From: Symbiodinium microadriaticum
Lineage: Eukaryota; Sar; Dinophyceae; Suessiales; Symbiodiniaceae
Direction of reading: 5' to 3'
DNA: 64,000 bases
NCBI GenBank assembly: GCA_001939145.1
Contig: LSRX01000847.1
Span: 262,347-326,346, forward strand
Shown: positions 54,204-64,000 of the stretch, in pieces
How positions within the stretch are numbered: the first letter of the stretch is position 1
Layout: each line of letters starts with the position of its first letter
Program-made: the position numbers and the translations under genes
The notes under the pieces: model-generated
What the model saw: the letters and a program-made list of their open reading frames with translations, nothing else
Database searches by the model: none
Told to the model about the DNA's origin: nothing

Positions 54204-54204
<1 letters not shown>

Positions 54205-54499
54205 GTATATCTGGAGCCCAGAAACCATGCTTGGATTCTCGGAGCCATGCAAGCCCTGCGTAGCTCCCTTCCTGAACCTTGAGCCTTCAACCTCAAGCCA
54301 AGTTGTCAGCCACACGGGCTCAGAGCTTGGCCACTGAAGTCTTACGCGGGGCATTTGTTCGATGGTTGCAGGCAGATCAGGCCCTCCCCACCCAGCTGAT
54401 GAGCATGGGAAGGCCGGGGCATGTATGAATATGCGGTTAGGAGAAAGCAGAAATGACATGTACCTGCAATATTGATGCTGTGTTGGTGCACATACACGC

Positions 54500-55060
54500 A
54501 CTTTTGCAAGACAATTATCAAGAACGCTGTGCTGTCGCAACAAAACAAGCTTGTTTTGCTGAAGTGCTGTACTGTCCAAAACCAATTCCAAAAAGACGCT
54601 CTTTTCCACTCTTGGAGGCTAGCTCCCCAGGCCTCCAAAAAGTGTGTTTTGTCGCGACGGGCACTTTGGAAAGACATCTAACACAAGCGTTGTGCTGTCC
54701 CCGCAAAAAAAAAAACTGCTGTACTGTCCCCAAAAAAAAGCCAGAAAAGCAATCTTTTCAGGTTTGTGGGGCTTGGTGTCCATTGGTTTCTTTGGTTTTT
54801 TGCTGCACTTTCCAACATTTTAGCAAAACAAGATGGTCTTTTGGGGCAGTACAACGCTTTTGTTGTATGCACAAGTGCTGTACTGTCCCAAAAAACACAA
54901 TCTTTTTGGAGGCCTGGGGAGCTAGCCTCCGGTTTTAAGGCTTTTTTGGGACCGTACCTCGCTCTGGCAAACAAGAATTGGCTTTTTCGCACAGTTCAGC
55001 GCTTTTGCAAGAAAATAGCTAAAGTGCTGTACTGTACCGAAAAGCCCATCTTTGGGAGGC
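54500..55060. repeat. Dispersed repeat block with GTGCTGTACTGTCC motifs and a 23-bp perfect inverted repeat
   Basis: GTGCTGTACTGTCC or a close variant occurs near 54563, 54718, 54872 and 55025, each followed by an A-rich run. GGAGGCTAGCTCCCCAGGCC at 54614 is mirrored exactly at 54908-54930. ORFs here share repeated peptides and are not separate genes. Confidence 0.8.
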
Positions 55061-55284
55061 TTCCAACATGACTTGGCTGAGTGACCCGCGCGGTGCAGAA
55101 CGTTTTCTCGCGTCCCAGTAGCGTTCCAATTTACAGACTCGGGGACTTGCGTTCTGCCGCCTTCCTAGAAGCGGGATTCATTTTCAATTTTCACTCATGG
55201 ACCCACTACTTGGCCTCCGAAACCTTGAATCGCAGCCGTACATGGGGGAAAGCAGTTTGCTCACCTGGTGGTGACTGGGGAGAT

Positions 55285-56120
55285 TAAACCATGACCTGTA
55301 TAAGAACAACAATGACGTTTTTTCTCGGTTTTCTTTTGTAGGTATTTAGATGCCTGTGACCTTGAAAAATTTTACCAAGTTGAAATTTAGTCTATGTGCA
55401 TGTGAAACTGTACAACAGGTACAACCACTACCACTGTTTGTATTTGTTTCTCGGAGACGGTAGAGAGGTGTGTTTTGTTTTTGGTTGCCAGTGACTGTTT
55501 AATGTTTAGGGTGATGAATGTGATGTTTGATTATGTCCGTGCGCACTATGATATGTGCAGGGTAAATGAAACAGAATAATGTAAGTGAATGAGTGTCTAA
55601 GTGTTGTTTTGTTAATTCCATCAAAAGATAAACATGAACGTAGTTTTTGGCTTTATGAGAGGATGAAAACTGGTTTAAGGCATTTTAGCAGGAGTATGAT
55701 TATTAGCAAAAAAGAAACGTGGTAGTAGTCTACCAGAGTCAAGGATAGAGCTTAAGAATGTTATTCTACTAGTATACTATTCGATTGTAGTAGTAGAAGA
55801 AGAAGTAGAAACATTGTGGCGCTTCTGGTGGTTTGATATAACCGTCTACATAAGACTTAAGTATGTGGTAGGAGTTTGTCTAACACCATGGTAACAGTGT
55901 ACGAGTAATATTGCGAAGATTAGTGATTCAGCTAATCTCAGCACAAATATTTGCAATAGTAGCAGCAGTAGTAAGTAGTCGGAAACGGCAGTAGTAGTCG
56001 TAGTCGTGGTAGTAGTACTAGCAGCAGTAGTAGAGCAGTAGTAGTAAGTGGTGCAGCAGTAGTAGTAAGTGGTAGAGCAGTAGTGGTAAGTGGCAGTAAG
56101 TAGTGGTAGTTGGAGCATAT
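55285..56120. other. AT-rich, low-complexity stretch
   Basis: T/G- and A/G-rich sequence with (GTA)n-like triplets from about 55780 to 56110. No supported exon. Confidence 0.6.
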
Positions 56121-56210
56121 GCAATGACAAGAGACAAAACAGCAAAACTGGAGCTTGCTCAGTACACAAAAAGAGTCTCGCTGCCGCTCTGGGAACTGCG
56201 ATGAGTCCTT

Positions 56211-57041
56211 TTGAAGTTTCGTCTGCCACTATTACTCGTCCAAGCTTCGTTTGCTCTCCAAGCGTTGGCTGCAGCTTCGGCCGCAGAAGTCACCGGACAA
56301 CTCGTTGGCGGGAAACCCGGACGCAACTCCGGAGGTGGCGGTTTTACTGAAGGTGTTCTCGCATCCGGAGGACTGCTTGGCGTAGCTGTGGGAGGCAGGT
56401 TCGGATTCGGCCAAGGCACTACGACCGGACGGATTCGTCCTCTGATCATCGCAACTCTGGGCTCTCTTCCGGTCGTCTCTTCAAGAAGCCAAACTACAAA
56501 GACATGCCGAATAATGCCGTCCTCAAACATGACCGGTGACACATCGCATCGCAACATCGCCCCAGCCTCTGTTATAGGGATCACGCCTCGCTCGTCATGA
56601 AGACGCTGCGATTGCCATCCGCGTTTTCGCCACTGGGGTCATCAGGGGCTCCTTCCACCCTGCGGAAAGTGGAAACCCTACCGCCTACCCTGTGCTGCGT
56701 TGTCTTAGACAAAGGACAGGGGCCGGGAATTTGGACCCGGCCGTCCAGACGTTTGGAAGCAGGAGCACATGGCGCTCAAGTGGGACCAACCCTTAGTGTT
56801 CGGAGATTGGACCTCGTAGGAGCCTCTAGAAATGAAGGTTGGTACCCACAGCCTGTTCGGAAGCTCCTCTAAACTGCGCGACCGTCTGAACCATGGCGGC
56901 TACAATGACAACAACAACATTTCATTGACGCGCAGCGGGAAAGTCCTCGATATCTCAGGAAAGTCATCCTCGCTTAGCGACGACTCAGCTTTTATGGTCC
57001 CTACGGGGAGTCACTCCGCCTCATTCAATGCCTCATCTTAG
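56211..57041 (+). CDS. Coding-like tract, unknown, frame shifting
   Basis: Open frames 56211-56600 (Gly-rich), 56597-56872 (ATG) and 56832-57041 (ATG, 'KVLDISGKSSSLSDDSAFMV') overlap in different frames. A proline-rich antisense frame (56159-56584) competes. Some of this is likely exon sequence of the gene that continues at 57086, but I cannot set boundaries. Confidence 0.3.
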
Positions 57042-57085
57042 CAGCAGGCCATTCAGCGTTGGCCCCTCGCCCCTGAAGGCAGCAG

Positions 57086-57148
57086 GAGCCCTTGATTGTC
57101 GTTTACCTGTCTGATGCAGACGCACTGGACATCACTATCTTGGTGCAG
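57086..57148 (+). CDS. Candidate exon, unknown protein
   Basis: Acceptor GCAGCAG, 'EPLIVVYLSDADALDITILV' Q, donor CAG/GTCGTG, phase 0 on both sides. An alpha/beta-like strand-helix pattern. Confidence 0.45.
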
Positions 57149-57214
57149 GTCGTGCCTAAACNCGCGAGGAAGAGGCGGACTGTACTAGCCTGACCTCGCC
57201 TGAGCCGAGAGGCT

Positions 57215-57215
57215 T

Positions 57216-57249
<34 letters not shown>

Positions 57250-57262
57250 CCACAACAACAGC
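57215..57262. repeat. (AAC)n microsatellite
   Basis: About 14 AAC units with minor interruptions. Confidence 0.95.
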
Positions 57263-57298
57263 AACACTACTCAGCCTAAATTGAGCCTAACGCCATAA

Positions 57299-57883
57299 GT
57301 GTCGGTCCTTCACATCTTCAGCGAGTGTATGCGACTTGTCTATTCCTTGGACATAATGACCAGACCTTCTTCCGTCACTCTAGTAAAATTTGGGAGCATG
57401 AATGCGAGAGCCTTGGGTCCTTATCCGGGGGGTTCGTTGCTTTTCGGACCAGGGTTGCTTAACCAGATTTTTGCATTATGAGAGATTCTTGACAAAGGTC
57501 CTTTTGAGGGCGCTTCATGGACGCGGAATGATTCCCATCATGACGGTAGCGACAATGAAGACCAAGACAGAAAGACGCACGTGCCAAAAGCCCTGCACCC
57601 CAAACACGTAGTTGAGAATAAAACCGCTATGCCAGCAGAATGCAAACGACCTATGGACCCCTTGATTGTGTGCTGGCCAGAAGCAACGTGTTATGCAAGG
57701 CTCGAGGCTTTAGGGGTTGATCTGTGGCAAATGATTCCTTTTCCTCGTAAAGTGTTGTGTTTAGGGTTTAGGGTAGTGCCCAGGAATATCTTCATCAACT
57801 ACGGCTCCTGGCTGGGAGACTTCAATCAGCTGACCATCGTGCCGTGCTCGGATCAAGGGAGAATGACAGACAACGGTGCATAG
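57299..57883 (+). CDS. Long open frame with one in-frame TGA, unknown protein
   Basis: A single frame runs from 57299 to TAG 57881-57883, interrupted only by TGA at 57479-57481. It includes 'RPSSVTLVKFGSMNARALGP', an acidic/His-rich stretch 'NDSHHDGSDNEDQDR', 'DPLIVCWPEATCYARLEALG' and, after a CCCAG, 'NIFINYGSWLGDFNQLTIVP'. TTTAGGGTTTAGGG (57759-57772) lies in frame just before that CCCAG, so a very short intron may be present. Probably two or three exons of one gene; function unknown. Confidence 0.45.
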
Positions 57884-58059
57884 GCATCGGCAACTACGGT
57901 CACCATCATCACCGTCGTAGTCATCATCATCATCATCACGATGGGTATGCTCATGAACATAACGACATAACCATGATCATGCTCCCCGTCGTCATATCAA
58001 TCCGAACTCCTGCGCTAAAGCCACGTGGAGGACCATGGGACTTGGCAAGTTAGATTAGA

Positions 58060-59780
58060 AGTATCCCATTTGGGTTATAACTATCTATAAGTAGAGTTAC
58101 CTTGTGTATAACCTTAGTTACTAAGTCCCGTGATCCTGTAAGCAGGTGCACTTCGTGGATGGCAGCGCATTCTCGTTGTACGGCCGGCCATCTTGGGTGG
58201 CTCAGTTCGGTCGGTGGAGGGGTTGGGGCTTAGAGACTGGAGGTTAAATTAGGGTCCCTTTTCGGGCCCCAATATAGTACGGTTATAAAAAGGACCCTAA
58301 GAGGGAGCCTAATTCAGAGAACCTCCCATATTTTGCCGGTTTTTGGGTTTGTCAGGCTTTGGAGGTTTTGTTGCTAAGACAAGATGGTGTGCCTCTTTTT
58401 CGGGATGCACCGGACGTTCGAGCTCTTAAAAGACGGTTTGACTTTAATGAGTTCAGGCACGGATTGTCTATGGTTCGTGTGGAAGGGCATGGCGGCCCGG
58501 GCTGGCTCAGGCAGGCCTTAGTAGGCACCGGCAAGCTTTGAGGGTGGAGAAATTGGGTGGTTTTGCTGTTTTTCGGGGCTGAGCAGTGGTTCCTCAATTT
58601 GAAAGTAGCGCAAAACTCCGTTGGACTGCGGCCCTTCCCTAAACCCAAAAAGCACTGCCTTAGATTTCGGCAGGGTGCCCACTGCGTGTCATAGCGGCGC
58701 TGAGGATGCATCGATCCCGACAGCGAAGACACCGGCCAATGACCTCAGCGGAGAGGGTTGCTTCGGGTTTAAGCACCCGGAGATCCGAGCACCCCTTCAT
58801 TAAGGAAGGTACCTGAGATTCTAGGGGGGGGCTGACTTTCCATGACTTGAGATAGGTTCCTTGAATTAGGGGGGTGTTGGGATCGCTGGGCAGGGTTTAC
58901 GGCTTCTGGGATGAAGTGTTTAGGGCCATCAAAGAGGTTTAGGGCTTAAGGGGGCTTCGGGTTTTGCGTTAGGCTTTGCGGCTTAGGGTTTAGGGGTGTC
59001 GGGTTGGGGAATTTTAGGTCTGGAGTTGGGGTTAGGGCTTTGTAGATGGTTTACTGGTGTTGACGGGAGCTTTTATGGAGTTCTGATAGAGTGTTTCCAA
59101 TCTTCGAAGCCCGACACCCCTTTCGAGATCAAGCAATACATAAAATGCGGTGTCATTTAACAGGTATTCCTGAATTTAAGAGTGTTCTGCTTGTGAGTGT
59201 GTATTCTTGAATTGCATAAATGGTATGAATTGCGCTGTCTGAGCTCTAAACTCTCCACCCCCCCGAACTCCCAAGCTCAATCACTGCTTTCGTTGAGGCA
59301 GCAGCCGAAGGGGAGCCAGCATCCAGTGCTTCTGTCCCTGGGACGTTTTCAGATCTTCACGTGGCCTAAACCCTACACCCTGACCCGCTAAATTCTAAAC
59401 CCTAAACACCCTAAACCCTAAACCCCTACACCCTAAACCCTAAACCACTACACCCTAAACCCTAAACTGCTAGTAGTGCCGTCTGGTCCTTCGGCCTTTT
59501 GCAGGCTGATCGGTTTCTGGGAGCCTGGTGGAGATCTGAGGCTTCGAAGCTAAAGAGATACTAAGGTTTAGGGTTTAGGGTTTTAGGGCTTAGGGTGATA
59601 CGTACATGTCTTGAAGGCTTTCAGGGGGAGGATGCGGACTTTCGGCACATCGGTAAAGGCTGCACACTTGCTCTTCTAGTGCCTTGTTGCTTCTTGTTAG
59701 TCCAGAACAGGTTTTGGAGCAGAGCCTTTAGCTTGAGGGCGGGTTCTGCATTTGTTTCATGTTGTATCGGTTCTGAGTGA
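58060..59780. other. Intergenic stretch with telomere-like filler
   Basis: Contains a degenerate family A relic (58028-58140), a family H relic (58240-58330), a short open frame at 58359-58541 with 'FDFNEFRHGLSMVRVEGHGG', and a dense CCCTAAA tract at 59385-59470. No gene is well supported. Confidence 0.5.
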
Positions 59781-59831
59781 TGTCGAAGTAGAGCTTAGTA
59801 GTGCAGTGGCCCTGCCTCACCACGTGAGCTC

Positions 59832-60757
59832 ATGGCACACGCCGAGACCGCTGCGGACAAGGAATGGCCGGAGAAAGCTCATACCGCTGGTAATGCTGGC
59901 GTCATGGTGGTAGGGCGATCTGCCTTGCATGGCGGTCTTCCTGCCGTGTTGCTGGGAGGCCGCTTCTATTTCAAGCGCAAGGAGTACTTGTACACAGACT
60001 TCGGTGGGGGCGTTAATCGCAAGGACAAGGAATCTCCTCTTCTTGGAGCCTTCCGGGAGTTGGCAGAGGAGCTTTTCGCCGAAGACGAAGAGACAGCCAA
60101 AGTCACGGCCCAAGGGATCTCAGAAGCGGTGCGTTCAGAGCTGGTGGGTGGCAGGCCCTTTATTTCTGGCGACTATGTGATGTTTGTGGTCACCGCGGAG
60201 GCTCTTGTCTGCAGCCTTGACATGGATCCTGGTGACTCTGCTATCGATCGTCTTTTTGAGCATGCGCGGCTTCTTGGTGGTAGAGTATACTTACTGCCTT
60301 CTTTTTCGGTGTACTAGAAGGCTAAAAATCTTAGTACAATATCTTCTTAGCAAAAACTGGAGAAGTAAGGTTTTTTGACGGCCATGGCAAGGCGAATCCA
60401 GAGCTCAGCTCTGTAGCCCTGATAAGCATCGGGGAGCTCCTAAGGAGCGCCGCAAGTGATGGCCAAACCGCTGCCTTGCAAACAAGGCACTCGGGAAAGG
60501 TCGAGGCCAGGGATGGTGGCCCGGAGGTCATCAAGCTCCGGCCAGTGATGGTGGGCCGGAAAGGATCCATCAGCGTCCTTCAGAAAATCCTCGAAGACTT
60601 TGCTTCCTCCCAGCACTCTGGGAAAACAGCGGCTGGTGCTTCTGGCTACTCTGCCCCTGCTGCGACTGCGGCTGCCAGTACGGATGCCTCCTCCCACAAT
60701 GCCCCAGCTGCTTCAACACGGCGATGGCAAAAAGGCGCCGAGTGCTCAAGGTTTTAG
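59832..60757 (+). CDS. Nudix hydrolase family protein, two exons
   Basis: Exon 1 59832-60279 and exon 2 60351-60757 join in phase 1 across a 71-bp GT-AG intron to give 284 aa. The Nudix box is at about residues 59-80: 'GGGVNRKDKESPLLGAFREL' AEELF, matching GX5EX7REUXEEXGU except for one extra residue between Gly and Glu and Phe for the second Gly. The REXXEE core that binds Mg2+ for diphosphate hydrolysis is intact. Upstream 'AVLLGGRFYFKRKEYLYTDF' is the usual strand before the box. After the junction the frame reads 'KTGEVRFFDGHGKANPELSS', then an Ala/Ser-rich tail (about 226-284). The ATG has an in-frame TAG 33 nt upstream and context CTCATGG. Substrate cannot be read from the sequence. The nearest + strand neighbour starts 300 bp downstream. 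Confidence 0.85.
60280..60350 (+). other. Short spliceosomal intron of the Nudix gene
   Basis: 71 bp, GTAGAG donor and ATCTTCTTAG acceptor. It has neither telomere-like heptamers nor an inverted-repeat element, unlike other introns here. Confidence 0.8.
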
Positions 60758-61056
60758 TATGCTTTAGGGTTAGGCCCAGTTCAAAAGCCCGGAAGTTTCA
60801 CATTCCGGATCTACTCGGTCCTGGAATCCCTCCTACCGAACGCAACTGCGGCCTCAAACCAAATCGCTGACACTAAACCTATATCTAGGTTGTGAAGATA
60901 AAGAACGATGCCAACATCGAAGGGCGATCATGGTGATAGGACGGAAAAGGTTGAACTCGTAGTAGCCGTCATAGCATTGTTATGCAGATGAAGCAGAAGT
61001 AGAAGAACGATAAGAATACTCATCCCTCACCCCTAAACCCTAAACCCGAAGTCATC
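60758..61056. other. Short intergenic region
   Basis: No exon or element recognised. It includes a GAAGTTTCACATTCCGG imperfect palindrome near 60790, and the next gene's probable ATG follows a CCCTAAACCC run. Confidence 0.5.
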
Positions 61057-62394
61057 ATGCCCCGACAGCCGTTCCCCCCAAGAGAGTCCAAGGCGAGCTC
61101 CACTATGGACAGCTTCTACCGCCCGGAGGTTTGGTGGAAAGGGTTTGGGATTTGTGGTGTTTTTAGTGATTTGACGGCTTTGGGTGTCGTAGGCGGCGCA
61201 CAGTGCGGTGTTTAGGGGTTTGGGCGTTGGATACCTTTTGCTGTTTAGGTTTCGCTTTAATTTGGGGCTTGGGGTTTTGCCCAGGTTCGATGTTTGAGGC
61301 CATAGGTTCATGCAGGAGTCCGGGGCTTACGGGACCTTCGGCTCCTTACCAGAGCCAGAGTGATGAAATACCTAGATCATAGAATCCCTGTAGATCCCTG
61401 AAAGAGCCCGATTCTTCGAATTACTTAAGACGACCTCTACGTAGGAGTCTTCCGCTCCGATCCAGGTCGCATCCTTGCCGCCTGCTGAGCTTTGGCTTCG
61501 AGCCCCAGAGGTCCTGGTAGTTGCGGCTTGTCGGGTTCCCTCAAAAGCGGGTCCCCTTAAAGGGTTCTAGTTGAAGGTTTTGGGTTTGTGGTTTAGGGTT
61601 TAGGCAAGGGTTCTACAAGGGTTTCTAGAAGGGGGTCAGGGATCAGGATTTCAGGTTGGCTCGAGGGTTTGAGGGCTTCGGATTTAGGTTCGAGGGTTCA
61701 GGGTTCAGGGTTTAGGGCCCATCCAGGATGATGTGTTTACGTTGGGTTGAGAGTTTAAGGTTTAGGGTCTCACCGTGAATCCTGAGCCCTTTCGAAGATA
61801 GAGGCTCGGATTTTTGGAGTCTGCCATTTACACGGTTCAGGGTTTAAGGTTCTACTCCGGGCCCAGGGCTTCGCGCGCAGGTGTCGGCGCTGCTGCAGCA
61901 GCGCGTGGTTCCGAAGCCAGGGATGCCTGCCGAGAAGTTTGGTGTAAGGCTTTTTTTGGTGGTTTTGGGGGCGTTAGGATTTAGGGCTAGTGGGGACTTT
62001 TTGGGTTTAGGGTTTAGGGTTGCGTGGATGATGATGTTGAAAGGTGGAAAGGCAAGTTTAGGGTTTAGTTACACTGTGCTGATTCACGATGATGTGGGCA
62101 TTGGTGTCGGTGACGAAAACTCTTGCGGAGTGGTTCAAAGTTATTCTACGGGTTATCTTTCCGGACTTGAGCAAACCTAGTGTCAATTTGCTCAAACCTA
62201 CAGTCAACAAAATCCTAAACCCTACATACGATTTTTGTAAACCCTTGAACCCCCAGACCCTGTGTCGGCGCCTGCTTCTTTCATCTCCGAAGATCAGCCC
62301 GAAATCTGCAGTCGCCTCGATTTCAGCCGAGGCAGAAGCAAAAATGTGGTATCCTGCCGATGGTGGCACCTCGTTGGGAAAGCATCGTACCTAC
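61057..62394 (+). CDS. Probable start of a further + strand gene, unknown protein
   Basis: ATG at 61057 opens exon 61057-61128, 'MPRQPFPPRESKASSTMDSF' YRPE, donor GTTTGG. Exon 61881-61941 (after GCGCGCAG) continues in phase 0 with 'VSALLQQRVVPKPGMPAEKF', donor GTGTAAGG in phase 1. Exon 62312-62394 follows with 'ASISAEAEAKMWYPADGGTS' LGKHRTY. Phases agree. A likely further exon at about 62754-62880 follows TTTCTGTTTCAG. I recognise no domain; an alternative frame exists in the first exon. Confidence 0.45.
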
Positions 62395-62396
62395 GT

Positions 62397-62510
62397 GTGT
62401 ATGTGTGCGTATGTGTGTGTGTGTGTGTATGTATGTATATATATATATATATAGAAAGATAGATATAGATATAGGTAGACATAGAGATATACACATACAT
62501 AGATATGTAC
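62397..62510. repeat. (TG)n/(TA)n/(GATA)n microsatellite cluster
   Basis: GTGTGT/GTAT to 62440, (TA)n to 62452, then AGATATAGATATAG. Confidence 0.95.
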
Positions 62511-62533
62511 ACAGATTCAGTTGTTTGGTACAT

Positions 62534-62705
62534 ATTCATAGACATCATGTACGTCATGCCTGTGCGGCTACACACTATGCTTGTATTCTCCTCAGTCAAA
62601 TGCTTGAGTTCATATTCACACACATTATGTACGTCATGCTTATGCGTTATATATACACTATGTCACTATGATGGTATTCTCCTCAGTGCTATACTTGAGT
62701 TACTA
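62534..62705. repeat. Tandem duplication, unit about 80-91 bp
   Basis: ATGTACGTCATGC at about 62547 and 62627, TATTCTCCTCAGT at 62584 and 62675, and CTTGAGTT at about 62603 and 62694 define two diverged copies in direct orientation. Confidence 0.8.
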
Positions 62706-62753
62706 TTCGGCGTATGTAAGGGACCAAGGCCCGGAATTCCTTTTCTGTTTCAG

Positions 62754-62880
62754 ACTCAGGGCTTGCAGCCCCTTCGACCACAACTATTTGCAGCACGAAG
62801 TATCTCACAGAGATTGTCAGCGGTTTCGTGTTTGGGAAGCATCCTGGGGGCTTAGACATGCAAAAACACAGACGTCTTGT
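62754..62880 (+). CDS. Candidate exon, frame uncertain
   Basis: A strong acceptor (CCTTTTCTGTTTCAG) opens three frames. The most protein-like are 'SGLAAPSTTTICSTKYLTEI' VSGFVFGKHPGGLDMQ and 'SPFDHNYLQHEVSHRDCQRF'. Probably belongs to the gene starting at 61057. Confidence 0.4.
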
Positions 62881-62959
62881 TTAGAGTTTAGGGTTCTTGC
62901 TACAGGTCTCAGCCCACTCTGGATATGGCTGGCTTGCAGAGCATGGATCTAGAAGCCTG

Positions 62960-64000
62960 CCGCCGGAGTGGCATGCAGCCCGAAGCGTGTCAGTGGAAGA
63001 CATGAGCTCAGCTCACAAGCTTTGCAGAGGGTTTAAGTTTTCGGATTAAGGGTGCACTGTATGCCTTATGCTAAGATACAGAGACCGGAGAACCTAAACC
63101 AGTGCTTGAAGATCTCAAACAATGAGCTACGTGCTCTTTATCGAATCGTTTTGTTATTTCAGAAAATGCTCTTTTGGAAAAAATGAAGTGGATAACCCTC
63201 TTATTGCACATGCCTGGCCTCAAGATGAGTCTTATGTTTGAAATGCTGTAAGGCTTCCATATTGACTTAAGTGTTCTTGGTCCCATGCCCAATGCTGGTA
63301 TAAATTCTCTACCGAAAGCAGCGTCGTCGAATAGAAGCATTCGGTATCCCATGGGACTTGACTGCACTTCAGTTAATTATATGACTGTCTTTATGGAGCT
63401 CTGGTTGCAAATGCTTGACGTGAAGATGATTTTTATTGTTGAAACACTATAAAGCCTCCTCAAACGTTTCACGAATTCACAAGTAAGCTCATATTCTTCG
63501 GTTCCAGGAATCGATCATTATCCGGCTATCACACCACCGACGGGGTTGGCACGAGCAACAATCATGTACTTAAACCTGTCGGAACATGGACACGAATGGT
63601 GAGAGAATCTATGCACAAAGCCTGATGCATACGCATTCTACTCCATTTGTTGGTGCATCATAGATATGTAATAGCTCGATATTATATATGCAAATTGTAT
63701 TGTAATAGTAATAATAGTAGTAATAATAGTATAGTGAAAAAAAAATAAGAAGAATAATGATTATAGTAATAATTAATCTATAAGAATAAATATATCTTTA
63801 AGAACGTCGACCTTATTTATAAGACCATATAGAATGTTGTTTTATAATCTTTTTACGAATTCATAACCAAACTAGAAAATTTACAATATAGTAGAGTGTA
63901 TTTACATAGATTTTGATATTTTTCTTTGATATAAGTCTATTTGTAATATTAAATGTAAAAATATATTGATTCTTATTTATTTAGTATTTATTTATTCTTA
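62960..64000. other. No supported gene; AT-rich end
   Basis: A 98-codon minus-strand frame (63071-63367) lacks an ATG and has no recognisable domain. From about 63650 the sequence becomes strongly AT-rich with (TAATAA)n-like runs (63700-63780). Confidence 0.6.

Larger units (their letters stand above)
57740..62060. repeat. Telomere-like heptamer field resumes
   Basis: The same degenerate TTTAGGG/CCCTAAA elements reappear after the gap between about 40.6 and 57.7 kb. A dense CCCTAAACC tract is at 59385-59470, with shorter runs around 58980, 59560, 61580 and 62010. They flank the Nudix gene and fill the introns of the gene starting at 61057. Confidence 0.85.

Noticed and set aside
56211-56300. 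Signal peptide (LKFRLPLLLVQASFALQALA)
   Set aside because: The codon at 56211 is TTG with an in-frame TGA just upstream; there is no ATG to start it.
57784-58055. SET-domain fragments (INYG, RHINPNSC)
   Set aside because: The two pieces occur in the wrong order for a SET domain and lack the NHSC core.

Overview
The window reads as nuclear DNA of a protist, most likely an alveolate and probably a dinoflagellate (confidence about 0.55). It is crowded with degenerate TTTAGGG/CCCTAAA heptamers, the telomere unit of dinoflagellates, chromerids and plants. Coding sequence is split into short GC-rich exons. Every gene I can assign by homology lies on the + strand, and inferred introns use GT plus some GC (and perhaps GA) donors, which dinoflagellates are known for. 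No spliced-leader relict was found, so the assignment stays an inference. Long six-frame ORFs are mostly noise here; the real genes appear only when short exons are joined by phase. Layout: 0.4-8.4 kb carries the C-terminal exons of an actin-related protein whose 5' part lies outside the window. 8.4-32 kb holds GC-rich, exon-like islands of unknown proteins among telomere-like filler and many 90-180 bp inverted-repeat elements. About 32.8-40.3 kb (perhaps from 30.2 kb) is a multi-exon glycosyltransferase resembling the nucleotide-diphospho-sugar transferase family (PF03407/GT77-like). 40.6-57.7 kb is different: almost no TTTAGGG, many microsatellites, a palindromic minisatellite (41.9-42.7 kb), an N gap inside a (TG)n tract (44.7 kb), another dispersed repeat (54.5-55.05 kb), and only weakly supported ORFs. 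From 57 kb the telomere-like filler returns, with coding-like sequence at 57.1-57.9 kb, a two-exon Nudix hydrolase gene (59,832-60,757) and the likely start of another + strand gene at 61,057. The last 350 bp is AT-rich. The most interesting feature is that several MITE-like inverted-repeat families coincide with, or make up most of, introns whose removal joins open reading frames in phase (23,336-23,479; 28,885-29,008; 31,219-31,333; 32,875-33,055; also abutting 18,205, 30,210 and 39,361). This is the behaviour expected of introner elements, here in a genome whose introns are also filled with interstitial telomere-like heptamers. Caution: exon calls without homology rest on an acceptor, an open frame and GC content. 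With three frames to choose from, such pieces are easy to find by chance, so their confidence is kept low.
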